DNA of 53,692 nt from Chromera velia (Eukaryota > Sar > Chromeraceae). Location: contig JAHBMJ010000216.1 of NCBI GenBank assembly GCA_018398765.1, positions 1-53,692 of the forward strand, given 5' to 3'. The position numbers were made by a program, and so were the translations under genes. Below are positions 37,279-49,718 of the stretch, in pieces (position 1 is the first letter of the stretch; each line of letters begins with the position of its first letter). Under the pieces are notes generated by a model. The model searched no databases and was not told the DNA's origin. It saw nothing but the letters and a program-made list of their open reading frames with translations.

Positions 37279-38390
37279 TGTGCACTACTGTGTCTCTTTC
37301 TCTCTCAGCCTGTCAATCCTTTCGTCTCTCTCGCTATGTTTCTCTCTTCCAAACTTCTCTTCACTTTGCGCACCTGCTCTGTCTGGTGCCTCCCTGAGGG
37401 TTTAAAGAGTAGAGGATTGAAGGAAGAGAAAAAGACAGAAGAGAAGAGAAGAGGACACCGGTCCCCTCCCCTGTTTCGCCGTTCCTGTCTCCCGAGTGTC
37501 ACACCCCACTGAGGCCTCCCAAAATGAAGGGATGGATCGAGTGAAGGCAGTGCGAGGTCTAAATGCCATAAAGTGACCCATGCAAGATCGAAAATAAGGA
37601 AACTCAAAATGCGTGTTCTTTTCGCATGCGCAGCCATCGACTGCAAGATGTCTGAGTGGCAACCTTGGACCCCGTGCGACGCCGAGTGCGGAGAAGGAAC
37701 GAGGAGCCGAAGGAGGGAGGTGACGGTCGAGCCAACTGCCGGAGGGAAAAAATGCGGCCTGGTGGAAGAAAATGAAGCGTGCCCGGGTCTCCCGCCTTGC
37801 CGTGAGTCTTTCCCAGACAGTTTGTTTGTTTTTTGGCTTGGTGTCGCAGCTTAATTTCTTACTTTCCGTTTCTGTCTGTCTGAGTGTTTCCTTTCCTTTT
37901 CTGCTTCCCTGTTTGGCCGAGCTGTCTGGCAGGCTCTCATTTCATTTCATGGTTTCTTGACTTGTCGGCTTTCTTGCTTGCTTGCTTCCTTCCTTTCCCT
38001 TTTTTTGTTTTTCTCGCTTGCTCTCTTCCTTTCTCCGACTCTTCCTTCCTTCCTTTCTTCCCTTCTTCGTCCTTTCTTCTCCTCTCTTTGCTGCCCTTGT
38101 GTCTAGCTGCCTCTCTTCCTCGTTTTGTTTTTCTCCTTTATTTGGCATTTTCAATTTCTCGTTCCTCCATGCATGCAGCTGTCGACTGCGAAGTCGGTGA
38201 GTGGTCCGAGTGGTCCTCTTGCTCTGCCACTTGTGGAGATAAGGGCGTGAGATTCCAAACGCAGTCGGTGACCCAGAAGGCAGAACACGGGGGAGAGGCC
38301 TGCCCTCCTTTGCAGAAAAAAGTCGGGGAGTGCGAACCTCTCGATCCCTGCCGTCAGTCATCAGAACATCCAAAGAGGCTGTGTGTGTGA

Positions 38391-38427
<37 letters not shown>

Positions 38428-41400
38428 GAGGGGGAGGGGGGGGACCTTTGGGTTGTTTTTGTTCTTTTTCAGCGGTCTGTATTCTCTAGCCCTCCTTTCT
38501 TTCCTCTCCATCTGTCTGTTGCTGTTCTTCTTTTCTTTGCCGACGACTTTTCGCGAGGTCTGTCGCTGTTCTTCCTCTCCTCATCGTCGATCGAATCTGA
38601 GTTCTCTTCCTTCCCCAATTAAGCGAGCTTTCTTTCCCCCCAAGAGGTTGGCTGTGTGAGACAGAACGGAAAAAGACGGAGAGTGCAAATACACAGGTTC
38701 CGTCAAGGAGGTGCGCTTCTGTGTGCCGGTGTCTGTGTGTGTGTGGGTGGGAGAGAGAGAGAGAATATACGTAGGTGTATATGCGTGTGCGTGAGTTTGA
38801 GTTCCGATTGTGTGTGTGCGAATGTTTATCTCTCCTGTCCTCTTCAGCTGTCGACTGTGAGGTGACTGGTTGGGGCCCTTGGGAGTCGTGCTCGGCCAGC
38901 TGCGGGGGGGGGAGTCAGAAGAGGCACAAGGAAATCGTGAGAAAGGCAGAGGGAGCAGGGGAGCCGTGCCCTCTCCCGGCCGGACTCTCTGAGAGCAGAC
39001 CCTGCAATCAGGACCCTTGCCGTCAGTTTTCCTTTTTTTTTTTGGCAATCGGGGCGACTGCCATCAGTTTTCCTTTTTTGGGGGGGGGGGGGGGTATCGG
39101 GGCGACTGCCGTCAGTTTTCCTTTTTTTTTTTGGCAATCGGGGCGACTGCCATCAGTTTTCCTTTTTTGGGGGGGGGGAGGGGTATCGGGGCGACTGCCG
39201 TCAGTTTTCCTTTTTTTTTTTGGCAATCGGGGCGACTGCCATCAGTTTGAGAACCTCTTCCTCTTCTAAGGGAAGAAGTAGTCAACCGGTCTTTTCTCTG
39301 GGCTGGGTTCTCTCTCTTCTTTTGTGTTCGTGGCCTCTCTTTTCCTTCCCCCTTTTCATCTTACCGTGACTTCGAGGTCGCGCTCTCGTAGAGATTATGT
39401 GTGAAAACCTGCGCAGCCCTTCACCCCAGTGGTTCCTTCCCTTCCGTTCCTTTCCCTCTGTCTGTCCGCAGCCGTCGACTGTCAGATGTCCCCCTGGGAG
39501 CCCTGGGGAGAGTGCAGCGTCTCCTGCGGGGAGGGCACACAGGAGAGAAGCAGAAAGGTCCTGGTGGAAGCGGCGGCGGGAGGGGCTGCGTGCGAAGAGG
39601 TGATCGGCCAGCGAGAGTGCAGCGAGCGAGAATGCTGTGAGTCAGTGAGTGAGTGGTTTTGCGTTGCCCGAAGTGTGCATGCGCATCAGAGAGCGACAGA
39701 GAAAGAGAAATGGTCTTTGTTACGAAAAGAAGCTGAGACTGATGGGTCAAGCACTGCCCTTACACACACAGACACAAAGAAAAAAAAGAATAGAAGATAC
39801 TTTGATCTTCGAGACACTGCAGATTTTCACCGCTGAATACGTGAAGGTCATTGGTTTGCTTCGCTCTTTTCTGGGAAATAAGCAAGAAATTCTTCGACCA
39901 CACCGAGAGAGTGGAACGCAGCAAGCAGTCTTCTCGGCAACAATTTCGGGAATCGGAAAAAAGACGATGAAGGAAAAAATAATCTCGTGCTCATCAGTGA
40001 CATAAGAGAATGCCGAGGAGAGAGAGATCCCATCAGCTCAGATACAAGCCACGAAAAAGGAACCGCAAGATTGTACTTTCTTCTCTCTTTCTCCTCTCAT
40101 TTTCTTTGATTCCGGTTCGTGTCTGTTTTCCTCTGCGTGCGAAAATAAATGCAGACGTGCCGAAGTGCATTTACTCTGAGTGGACTGAGTGGGGAGAGTG
40201 CGTGTACTCCCACAACGGCGGGTGCGGGAACGGAGGCAAATACAGAAACAGACTCGTCCTCGAGGACCCTCCAGGACTCCACTGCGGTGCCTCAGTGGCA
40301 GAATACGAATCTTGCCCTGATCTGCCCTGCCGTCAGTCAGTCAGTCAGTTAATGGCTCGATCCTGTCTCGTCTCGTTAGTTTGTTTTCTTCTCTCTCTGC
40401 TCTTTCTTTGTTTCTTTTCGGCATGCGTATGGGATGGGGCGGGTCGTACCAATCCTTCTCTCTTGCACTCTTTCTTTCTCTGTGTCTCATTTGCTTGCTC
40501 TTCTCAAAGCAGTGAGACCACGAGTGGACCTGCAGGAGTGCTGTGAGACCGACCTGCGCACATTGTACGGAACATCTCTCTTGTCAACGTACTCCCCTCC
40601 CGTCACACAGCTCTGCTTCTCTCATCCCCGCCCCTTTCGCTGCGTGTCTGCCTGTCTGTCTGCCTGCAGCGGTGGACTGCGACATGTCCGCGTGGAGCAA
40701 CTGGGGGGAGTGCAGCGCCACGTGCGGGGTCGGAACATGGGACCGCAGCCGCACAGTCAAGGTCGAGCCTGCTCACGGGGGGAAGGGCTGCAGCACTATC
40801 CTCTCCCAGACGTCTCCGTGCGAGGGCCTCAGACCCTGCCGTCAGTTCTCTCTTCCTTTTTCTTTTTTAGAAAGAAAAAAGAAAGAAAGAAAGAACACTG
40901 TACACCGACAGTGGATGGGCAAATTATCGTCTCTCACTTCCGTGGAGATAGATCGCTGCGTGTGACAGCCTGAGAGCCTACCCGCACTCAAGCAGAATCA
41001 TGTAGATGGTGAAAACTCTTTTCCGACGCACACAACAATGCGCGGGTGTGACCTTGCTTGCAGCAATCGACTGCCGTCTGGGTGAGTGGTCTGACTGGGG
41101 GGAGTGCGACAGCGAATGCGGAGAGGGAATGAGAGAGCGCAGACGGGACAGAGCCATCGCGGCAGCGTTCGGAGGGAAAGAGTGTACGGACCCTCTGAAG
41201 GAAGTGGAGCCCTGTCCCGACCTCTCGCCATGCCGTCAGTCTTCGGTTCATGTTCGAAACATATTTCTGACCAATAATTTGTGACCTGCCTTCAGCTGTC
41301 GTCACTCAGTCAGCCTCTCTCTCTCTCTGTGTGTTTCTCTCTCTCTCTCTCTCTTTGTGTGTATGTGTGTGTGTGTGTGTGTTTGAGCCTGTTGGCGAAA

Positions 41401-41778
41401 CATGTCCCAGTTCTCTGACGTTCTCTTTTGTATGATCTACGCTGCCGACGTACACGGCAAACATGTAACTGCCTACAAGCACATGTAGAGCGTTGCCCTG
41501 ACAATCAATCCTTTTGTCTGCTTGCCGTTTGTTCATAAATCGGAAGAGCGGTGCATGAAGTGAAAAAGGGTGCATGCATGTGGGAGATAGAAGGAAAACC
41601 AGAGGCATGAATGAGTGAGTGAACCTTCCGAGGCTAACTAACAGACCCTGCCCGGAGCTGCGTGGGCCCTTTTGCTGCAAAGAAAGAAAAATTGCATGAC
41701 AGAACAAAACAGCCTTCCCGTCTGTGTCTCTGTCTGTCTGCCTTCCTGTCCGTCCGTACATCTGCGAAATATCACATG

Positions 41779-41827
<49 letters not shown>

Positions 41828-43519
41828 CGGTTGACTGCGAGATGTCTGACTGGGGGAGCTGGAGTCAGTGCGACTCGACTTGCGGAGTGGGTTATCAGGA
41901 CAGACGCAGAAGGGTGAAGACGCCAGCGGCACACCAAGGAGCTCCCTGTCCAACTGAACTGACCCAGAGACAGGAATGTCCGGATCTGCCAGCATGCCGT
42001 CAGTTTCTTTTGTGTGTTTATTCATTCCTCTTTCTCTTTTGCTTCAGTGAACGAAGATGCGGCTGTCTGCATTTAGGTTTCTTTCTGCCTTCCCGCCTGT
42101 CCCCGTTTCCCCCCCCTTGTTCCCCAAGGCTGTCGGTGTGCCTGCCTTGTGTGTCTCTCTGTGAGTCTACTTTTCTTTCTCTCGGCCTGAATCTCATAGA
42201 AGAGAGTGGACAAAGTGTAAATCTCTCTGTGTATCACTGTACGAATGTCGGTGTGTGGCTCTCTCGCTGTGTCTGCCTGCCTCTCTGATTCTTCCCTTTT
42301 GTTTTTTGCTGCTTCTCTTTCTTCGTTCTTGTTGCTTCTGCGGACCCGAATAGGGGCCTTCTGTGTGTGCTCATATGTATGTATGTTTGTATGCTTTTAC
42401 GTGTGTGTATGTGCAGCTGTGGACTGTGAACTCTCTGAGTGGGGCTGCTGGGGGAGCTGCCCAGTCGAGTGCGGCACAGGGAAGCACTCTCGAGAGAGAC
42501 ACGTGCTGGTAGAGGCCGCCAACGGGGGGAAGGAGTGTGACACGAAACTGACAGAAGAAAGAGAGTGCGAGTCTGTCCCTTGCCGTCAGTCAGATCTCCT
42601 GGTCCTCCCTTCCTACCTGCCCCTTTCTTTTTTTGTCTTGTTGGCTTTCATACTTCTTTGAGTCGCGTTCCCATTTGTCTGCCTGCTTGCCGGTCCGAAT
42701 GTGTGCCCGCCTGCTTTGACGTCTGATGAGACAATTTACAGATCTGGAAAGCGCCCCTTTGTTTCCTGCCCGATTCGCCGGTGTTCGTCCATGAGTGATT
42801 GCCGATGCACAGGGTTCTTTCTTGTTGCAACAAAAGAGAGCAGACGCTTCTCGCTTCCCTTTTCCTGGACATGCTAAGCTTTGGACTCTCTTACCGAAGA
42901 GATGTGTTCGTCTGTCTGTGCCCGCAGCAATTGACTGTGAGATGAGCGACTGGAGCGAGTGGGGGGGTTGCAGCATCTCCTGCGGTACCGGTGGGATGAG
43001 GCTGAGGAACAGAGAGGTGACCGTCGTTCCTCTTCACGGAGGCAAGGCGTGCGACTCCCGACTAGAGGAAGAGGGGCCGTGCGAGGAACTCCCTGGATGC
43101 CGTCAGTCTCCCTCCCTGCCTGCCTGCCTGTCTGCCTGTCTGACTCCTGCACAGCTGCTCCCCGTTCTGCCTTCCGGCCTTCCTGCTGCTCTATTTTCCT
43201 CATTTTCTTTCTCGTGGATTTCTTTCGCCTTCTTCCTTTTTCATCTCGTTTCCTCACTATTTTCTTCGTATTTTACTTCAGAGGCTTTTCTGGGCTACGC
43301 TGCTTCTGTGTCTGTACAGGCGGGCGTGCGCGTGCATGTATGGGAGGGTGTGGTGTGTGTATGTGCTTTGAGTTGAAAAGATAAAGATGATAAAGATGAT
43401 TGATGTCTTCGCGTCTGCGGCTGTGTTGATGTGTGCGCGCGCGCGAAAGTGTGGCCGCTTGTTTACCTGCGCGTGTGTACGGGTGTATGTATATATATAT
43501 ATATATATATATATAATAC

Positions 43520-43581
<62 letters not shown>

Positions 43582-44184
43582 TTGCGATTGAAGGCTCATG
43601 CATGTGATTGATTCATTGATTGATTGATTAGTTGGTTGGTTGATTGATTGATTGATTGGTTGGTTGTTTGGTTGGTTGATTGATTGATTGATTGACCGAG
43701 TGTGCGGTCTTGCAGCCGTCGATTGTCTGGTGAGCTGCTGGAGTAAGTGGGGGGAGTGCAGCGTGACGTGCGGAGGCGGCACCAAAAAGAGGAGCAAGGT
43801 GATTCTGGTGGAGCCCCAGAACGGCGGGAAGGAATGTCCAGAAGAGGCGACGCTGGAGGACACCGTTGCGTGCAATGAAAGACCTTGTCGTCAGTCTGTC
43901 TTTCTTTTTTCTCCTATCTGTCTGTTCATCCGTCAGTAAATCAGTCCGTCATGTCTTTGTAAGTGCTGACTCACAGAATTTGCTGGACAGAATTTCTTCA
44001 ATCCCTTTTTTGTCTCTAGGCTCCGAAGCAGAGAGTGTGTGACGTTTGTCCAATGTCCAAGAGATGTCTTTGCTTTCAGTCTTTTCACGGGTCCCTGTGG
44101 ATTTCTACTTCCTCTCTTTTCGTCTTCTTCTTTTGATTCTTCCTGCGACACCAGTTTATCAACAGAGAGAGCCTTTTGAGTCGT

Positions 44185-44226
<42 letters not shown>

Positions 44227-47200
44227 CGTCTTCTTCCACATGTTCGCTTCTCTTCACTGCAGCTGTCGACTGCGTGATGGGAGAGTGGGAGAGTTGGGAC
44301 GACGTGGCCTGCAGCGCTCGGTGTGGGGTCGGGACTCAGACCCGTAAGCGCTCTGTCGTCAGCCCTGCGAAGCATGGCGGCTTTCCGTGCAGCGACGAGA
44401 GAGAGCAGACGCAGGAATGTGATCAGGGGCCATGCCGTCAGTCTTCTCTTCCGTTTTTCTTTGGTCCACACCGACGGACCGACAGACAGAGATAGATAGA
44501 CAGGAACACGAAAAGAGAGAAAGAGAGGACACAAGGAAGCAACTCTGAAAGACCAAAAAGACAACATGCTCGCGATTTTTTTTTCTGACGGTCTGCGTAT
44601 TTCAAAAACGGCAAACACGGCATTTTCCGTTTTGCTCACTCATGCTCTCTGTCTCTCGTCCTCTGGTAGTCCTTCCATTCAGCTCCCCTGTTCTTTCTTT
44701 GATTTCCTCTCTTCCTCTTACTCCATGTATGTAGGTACCTCTCCGTCCGTTTGTTCTTCTGTTGTTTGTGATGAGCGCATCGACGAGTTAAGAGAGATTT
44801 CGCATATTTGTGAGAGTCTGCGTGTGTGCTGGCTTTCTTGCCTTGCCCACTGCCTGGATTGGGTGCGACGTCTGATCACCCTTCCTTCGTCTTATTTTTT
44901 TGGCATCCACTTGATTGCGCCACCTTAGCTGTGGATCGGATCGTATTAATAGAAGAGCGGCGGCCGCATTGACCTCTTGCTTCACTGACTTTCCATCACT
45001 CTCTCTGTCTGCCCGCCTGCCACACACTCACTGCAGCTGTGGACTGTGAGATGACTCCCTGGTCCGCCTGGGGAGAGTGCTCTAAGTCGTGCGGCGTCGG
45101 GCAGAGGAACAGACACCGGGATGTGGTGGTCGACGCCGCACATGGTGGAGAAGAATGTCCAGCAGACACAATCGGATCCGAGGACTGTAAACTTCGAGAC
45201 TGCCGTCAGTTCGTTTGACCATTGTTTATTCCCTCTCGTGTTTGCCCTTTTCTCGGAAAAGAAAAAGAAAATCCGTCCTCTGGTCGGTCCATATCTTTCT
45301 GTGTGTCTCGTTGCCCTTCTTCTGCAAGTGTGTCAGCATGTGTCAGCAGGAAGAAGGAAGAAGCACCCTTGCGCTTTCTTTCTTGATATCTAGTTTCCTT
45401 ACTGGGTAAGCATGAGGAAGAAATATGCGTGGCTTGCTCTATCTCACTTGTTTTCGCTTCGCAACTGAAGCTTGCGAGGCTTCCGTGGACGGCCTGTTTC
45501 CTTGGGTCCTCATCTCGCGCTATGTGTGCGTATATGTCTCTGTGTGCAGCGATTGACTGTGAAGTGTCTGAATGGCAGGACTTTTCTGACTGCTCTGCCT
45601 CCTGCGGGCCCGGCACACACTCGCGCTCCCGCAGCGTGACCACCCAAGCTGCTTTTGCCGGAATCCCGTGCCCTCAGCTGGAGGAAACGAAGGCGTGCAA
45701 ACTCCGGGAGTGCCGTCAGTCTTATAACTGATTTCTTCTCTTCTCTTTGTCTGTTTCTCGAGAGGGAGAGAGAGAGAGAGTATGTTACTGCGTCATTATA
45801 TTTTGGACTGGAGGTATTCTGCACTGCACCGTTGGGTGGTTGAGTGGGGCCTTCATGTTGAGTTCTTGTTATCGTTTCGTCCTCTGCCTGGTAGCCTCTT
45901 CGTGTGCACTCCCCCTTTTTTCCTTGTATTCTCGACTCAGCCCTTTTAGCGTTTCCGGACACTGTCTGTGTGTGTGTGAGAGAGAGAAAGAAAGAAAATG
46001 TGCTTCTTTTCTGTGTTCTGGTTTGCGTGCAGCGATTGACTGTGTGATGGAGGCCTGGTCCGCTTGGGGGTGCTGTTCTTCTGACTGCGGTCCTGGAGAG
46101 CAGGCGAGAACAAGGGGAGTGCTCTCCTATCCAAAATTCGGAGGAGCGAAGTGCGACGAGCACGTGATCGAAAAGATGACTTGCCAGGCCCCTCCTTGCC
46201 GTCGGTAGCTTTTTTTTTTCCTTCTTGTTTTTCTGTTCTTGTCTGCCGTTTCTTTCTGTCTTTCTCTCTCCCCGACTCCCCGCTTTTCCGCCTTTTCTTG
46301 TTGCCTGTCTTTCTCTTTTTTTTTTCCTGTATCGGTCTGCTGTTCCTTTTTACGCCAATTTATGTTGCCGTCTCTGTCCATCCCTCGCAACTATCTGCCT
46401 TGATTTTCTTTTCAGATGTTCGCATGGTTGACTTGCCGTTGCGTCATAGAGGCCTGAGAAGGTGCTTTGGTCCTCTTTCTCTCTCAGGCTGTATTTCGGA
46501 AAAGGCTTTTGTCGTTCGATCATTTTTTTCAGTTTTCGTGTCTTCTTTCTTTCCTCGCTCCTCCGCGCGCGTGTCATTTTCCGCTTTGCATTCTGTCTCG
46601 CAGCCATTGACTGCAAACTGTCCGAGTGGAGCGAGTGGGCGCCCTGCTCGTCGTCCTGCGGAGTCGGCAGCCAGAGCCGCAACAGGCAGATCGTGCAACA
46701 CCCTGCACACATGGGAGAACCCTGCAACCCGAATCTGGTCGAGGAGAGAGAGTGCAAGGATGTCGACTGCCGTCAGTGAAGTCAAGTCCAGTCAAATTAA
46801 TGGAATGCAACGGAATCGAATCGGATGGAATGGAATTGAATGGGAGGAACCAAATGGACTGCATGTCATAGCACTGTGAGACAGTAGTTGCGAGAGATGG
46901 ACAGACAGGCATGGGGTTCATGGTGACCGCGTGAGAAAGAAAAAGTGTTCTGCAGTATCAGAGAGAGAACGCATTGACTGCTGGCTGGACCGCGAAAAGG
47001 AAACAACTAACTCGGAATGCCTGTCTGCCTGTATCGTTCTTTCATGTTCTTCATGATGCATCAATGATGGGACGTCTGCGTTCGTTCTAACTTCATTCGC
47101 TTTGTTGTTGTCCCCTGGTTGGTTGTGGGGGGGCACATTTGTGTCTTCGTTTTTTTTTTTTTTTGTGGGTAGAACAGACACCTCCACTAGCTGTGGAGTG

Positions 47201-49679
47201 AGTCTTTCTCTGAGTGAGTTTGTGGAGCGGCTCTTGTGTTGCGTCTTTTTGTATCATCTTACCAGGAGTGGCCGTGTGTGTTCATGCGTCTGGACTCTCT
47301 GTCTGTTTGCCTTCATTATTGTGCAGCAATTGACTGCGAAGTGTCTCCTCCGGGCCCCTGGGGGGAATGCTCTCTCAGCTGTGGAGGGGGGAAGCAGCAA
47401 CAGACAAAGGAAATCCTCGTGGAAGCGCTCTATGGAGGCAAGGCGTGCCCCGCAGCAGCAGAACTGATCACAACACGGAGCTGCAACGTGGACCCCTGTC
47501 GTCAGTTTGTTCGTTCGTCTCTCTTTCTGCCTGTCTGTCTGTCTGTCTGTCTGTTTGTGTTTTCTTCTTTATCTCTTGTTTGCCTGTCTCTACCGGTCTG
47601 TCTGTCTGTCTTTTCTTCTTTGTCTCTTGTTTGCCTGTCTCTACCGGTCTGTCTGGTACATGTAGAGGAGCAGGGAAAGCAAGCAAGGAAGGAAGGAAAC
47701 ATACAGTTTGTCTGGTTTTCGTTTTGTCTGGCTGTTTTCTCTTCTCGTTTCTTCGTTAGCTGCCTGCTGGCTGTGACCCAGTCGGGTCGATGACGCTCTT
47801 TCTGACTGTCCTCTCTCTGTGGGGGGACTGCGTGTGGTGTTCGATCGTGCAGCCGTGGACTGTGTGATGACCGACTGGGGCGACTGGGGGGAGTGCTCGG
47901 CTGAGTGCGGTGAGGGAACGAAGAGGAGAACACGGGAGATTGCAACGGAACCGGAACACAACGGGGTCGCGTGCCCACCCGAAATGGAAGAGACCAAACC
48001 GTGCCAGGCAGAATCACCTTGCCGTCAGTCTCTCTCCCAATCTCTCTCTCACACATGTTTCCTCGGTTTCGTGACTGGTTCCCTCTGTGTCCCCTTTTCT
48101 GGCCTAAAGGTCTCTCTTTCAACTTTTTCCGTGTTGACACAAATCAGCCCATTCATTCACTCGCCTCCTCTCCTCCCCTGCTCCCTCATGTGCAAAATGG
48201 AGGGGAAAGGGGGCTCCTCCCTCAAATCGCGCTCTCTGTCTCTCTCTCAACCTTTCTCTTTCCTCTTCTTGTGTGTGCGTGAGCAAGAGAGACAGAGTGA
48301 AGGGAAGCTCTGGCTTTTTCTCTTGTCTGTCTATTTATTTGCAGCGATTGACTGCACGCTGACCCCCTGGAGCTCGTGGGCCGATTGCACAGTGACGTGC
48401 GGCCACGGGACTCGCCAGAGGACCCGCCAGATTGATCAGACGGCTTTGCACGGGGGGGAGGAGTGTCCCGCAGAGCTGACGCAACTCGAGTCGTGCTGCC
48501 GCCCTGCTTGCCGTCAGTCCTTCTTCTTGTCTGACTCCACAATTAAGCTTTGCACAGAGTGTGCGTCACATGCAGAAAGAAATGCAAAGACGGAAGGAAG
48601 GAAAGCAGGAATAGTGGAAGGAGAGGGGAAAGAACAGAAGAAAAAGACAAGAGTCCCACGAGAAGAGACAGATGAGAGACTCCGCATGATCGAGGGGGCT
48701 GTCTGTTTCTGCTCTGCTCTGTCTTTACATACTTGAATTGTTTGCCGGGTGCGTCGAAAACTGTCAGAAAGGTGAAAATCAGATGCAGAGGGGAAAAGGC
48801 AAAGAAGGCGAGAAGGGAGGCATACGGGTGAAAGAATCTTTTCCTTTCCGTTTCTTAATACCTCTGCTGTTCTTTCGCATGTTGTGTTTTTGCAGCCGTG
48901 CCTTGTTTGGTATCTGAGTGGCGGGAGTGGGGCGACTGCTCAGCTTCTTGCGACGGGGGCACGCAAACGCGGAGACGGGAGATCATTCTGAAAGCCCAAC
49001 ACGGGGGGGACGCCTGCCCACCTTCAGCAGAGATGGTGGACACCCAAATGTGCAACCCGGAGCCATGTCGTGAGTCTCCTCTCTTAGTTTCCGGTCTCTT
49101 CCATTCTTTCCTCCTTCCCTCCTTTTTTCTCCCTGCATGCATGACGTCTGTTCTGCAATCACCCCTTCCTCCCAGCATGTAGGAATGAATGTAAGAGGCC
49201 GTAGTGCACGTCCGGTTCTCCATCTCTTCTGTCCATTTCCTCCAGTTGTTATGTATTTCCCCTCTGCGGTCTCGTTTCGTCTTCGTCTCTTCCATTGTGT
49301 TTCATGAGAGCTTCCGGAAGAAAAGTCAGCGGCAAAAGAGGGGGCCAAAGAGTCCTTTTTTCGTTTTGTTCCCTTTTGCTCCGCTTGACTGTGCAGTGGC
49401 CCACCCGGTGTCAGGTTCCCTCCCCGTTTCTCCGTGTGTGCACACATGTGTATTCTTCTCTTTCTGTTCGTTTGAATGTGCTGGTGCTGCAGCCGTCCCC
49501 TGTCAAGTCTCTGAGTGGGGAGCGTTCGATGAGTGCACAGCGACGTGCGGAAGGGGATCTCGAACGAGACAAAAGAAGATCTTGGCAGAGGCACAGAACG
49601 GAGGGGAGGCCTGTCCCACCGATGATGCGCTGACTCAGACCGTCCCTTGCAAGGACAGAGATTGCCGTCAGTCTGTGTA

Positions 49680-49718
<39 letters not shown>

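Noticed and set aside
40512-40669. Open frame between TSP1 modules 8 and 9 with several Cys
   Set aside because: No TSP1 signature, and modules 8 and 9 join correctly without it.
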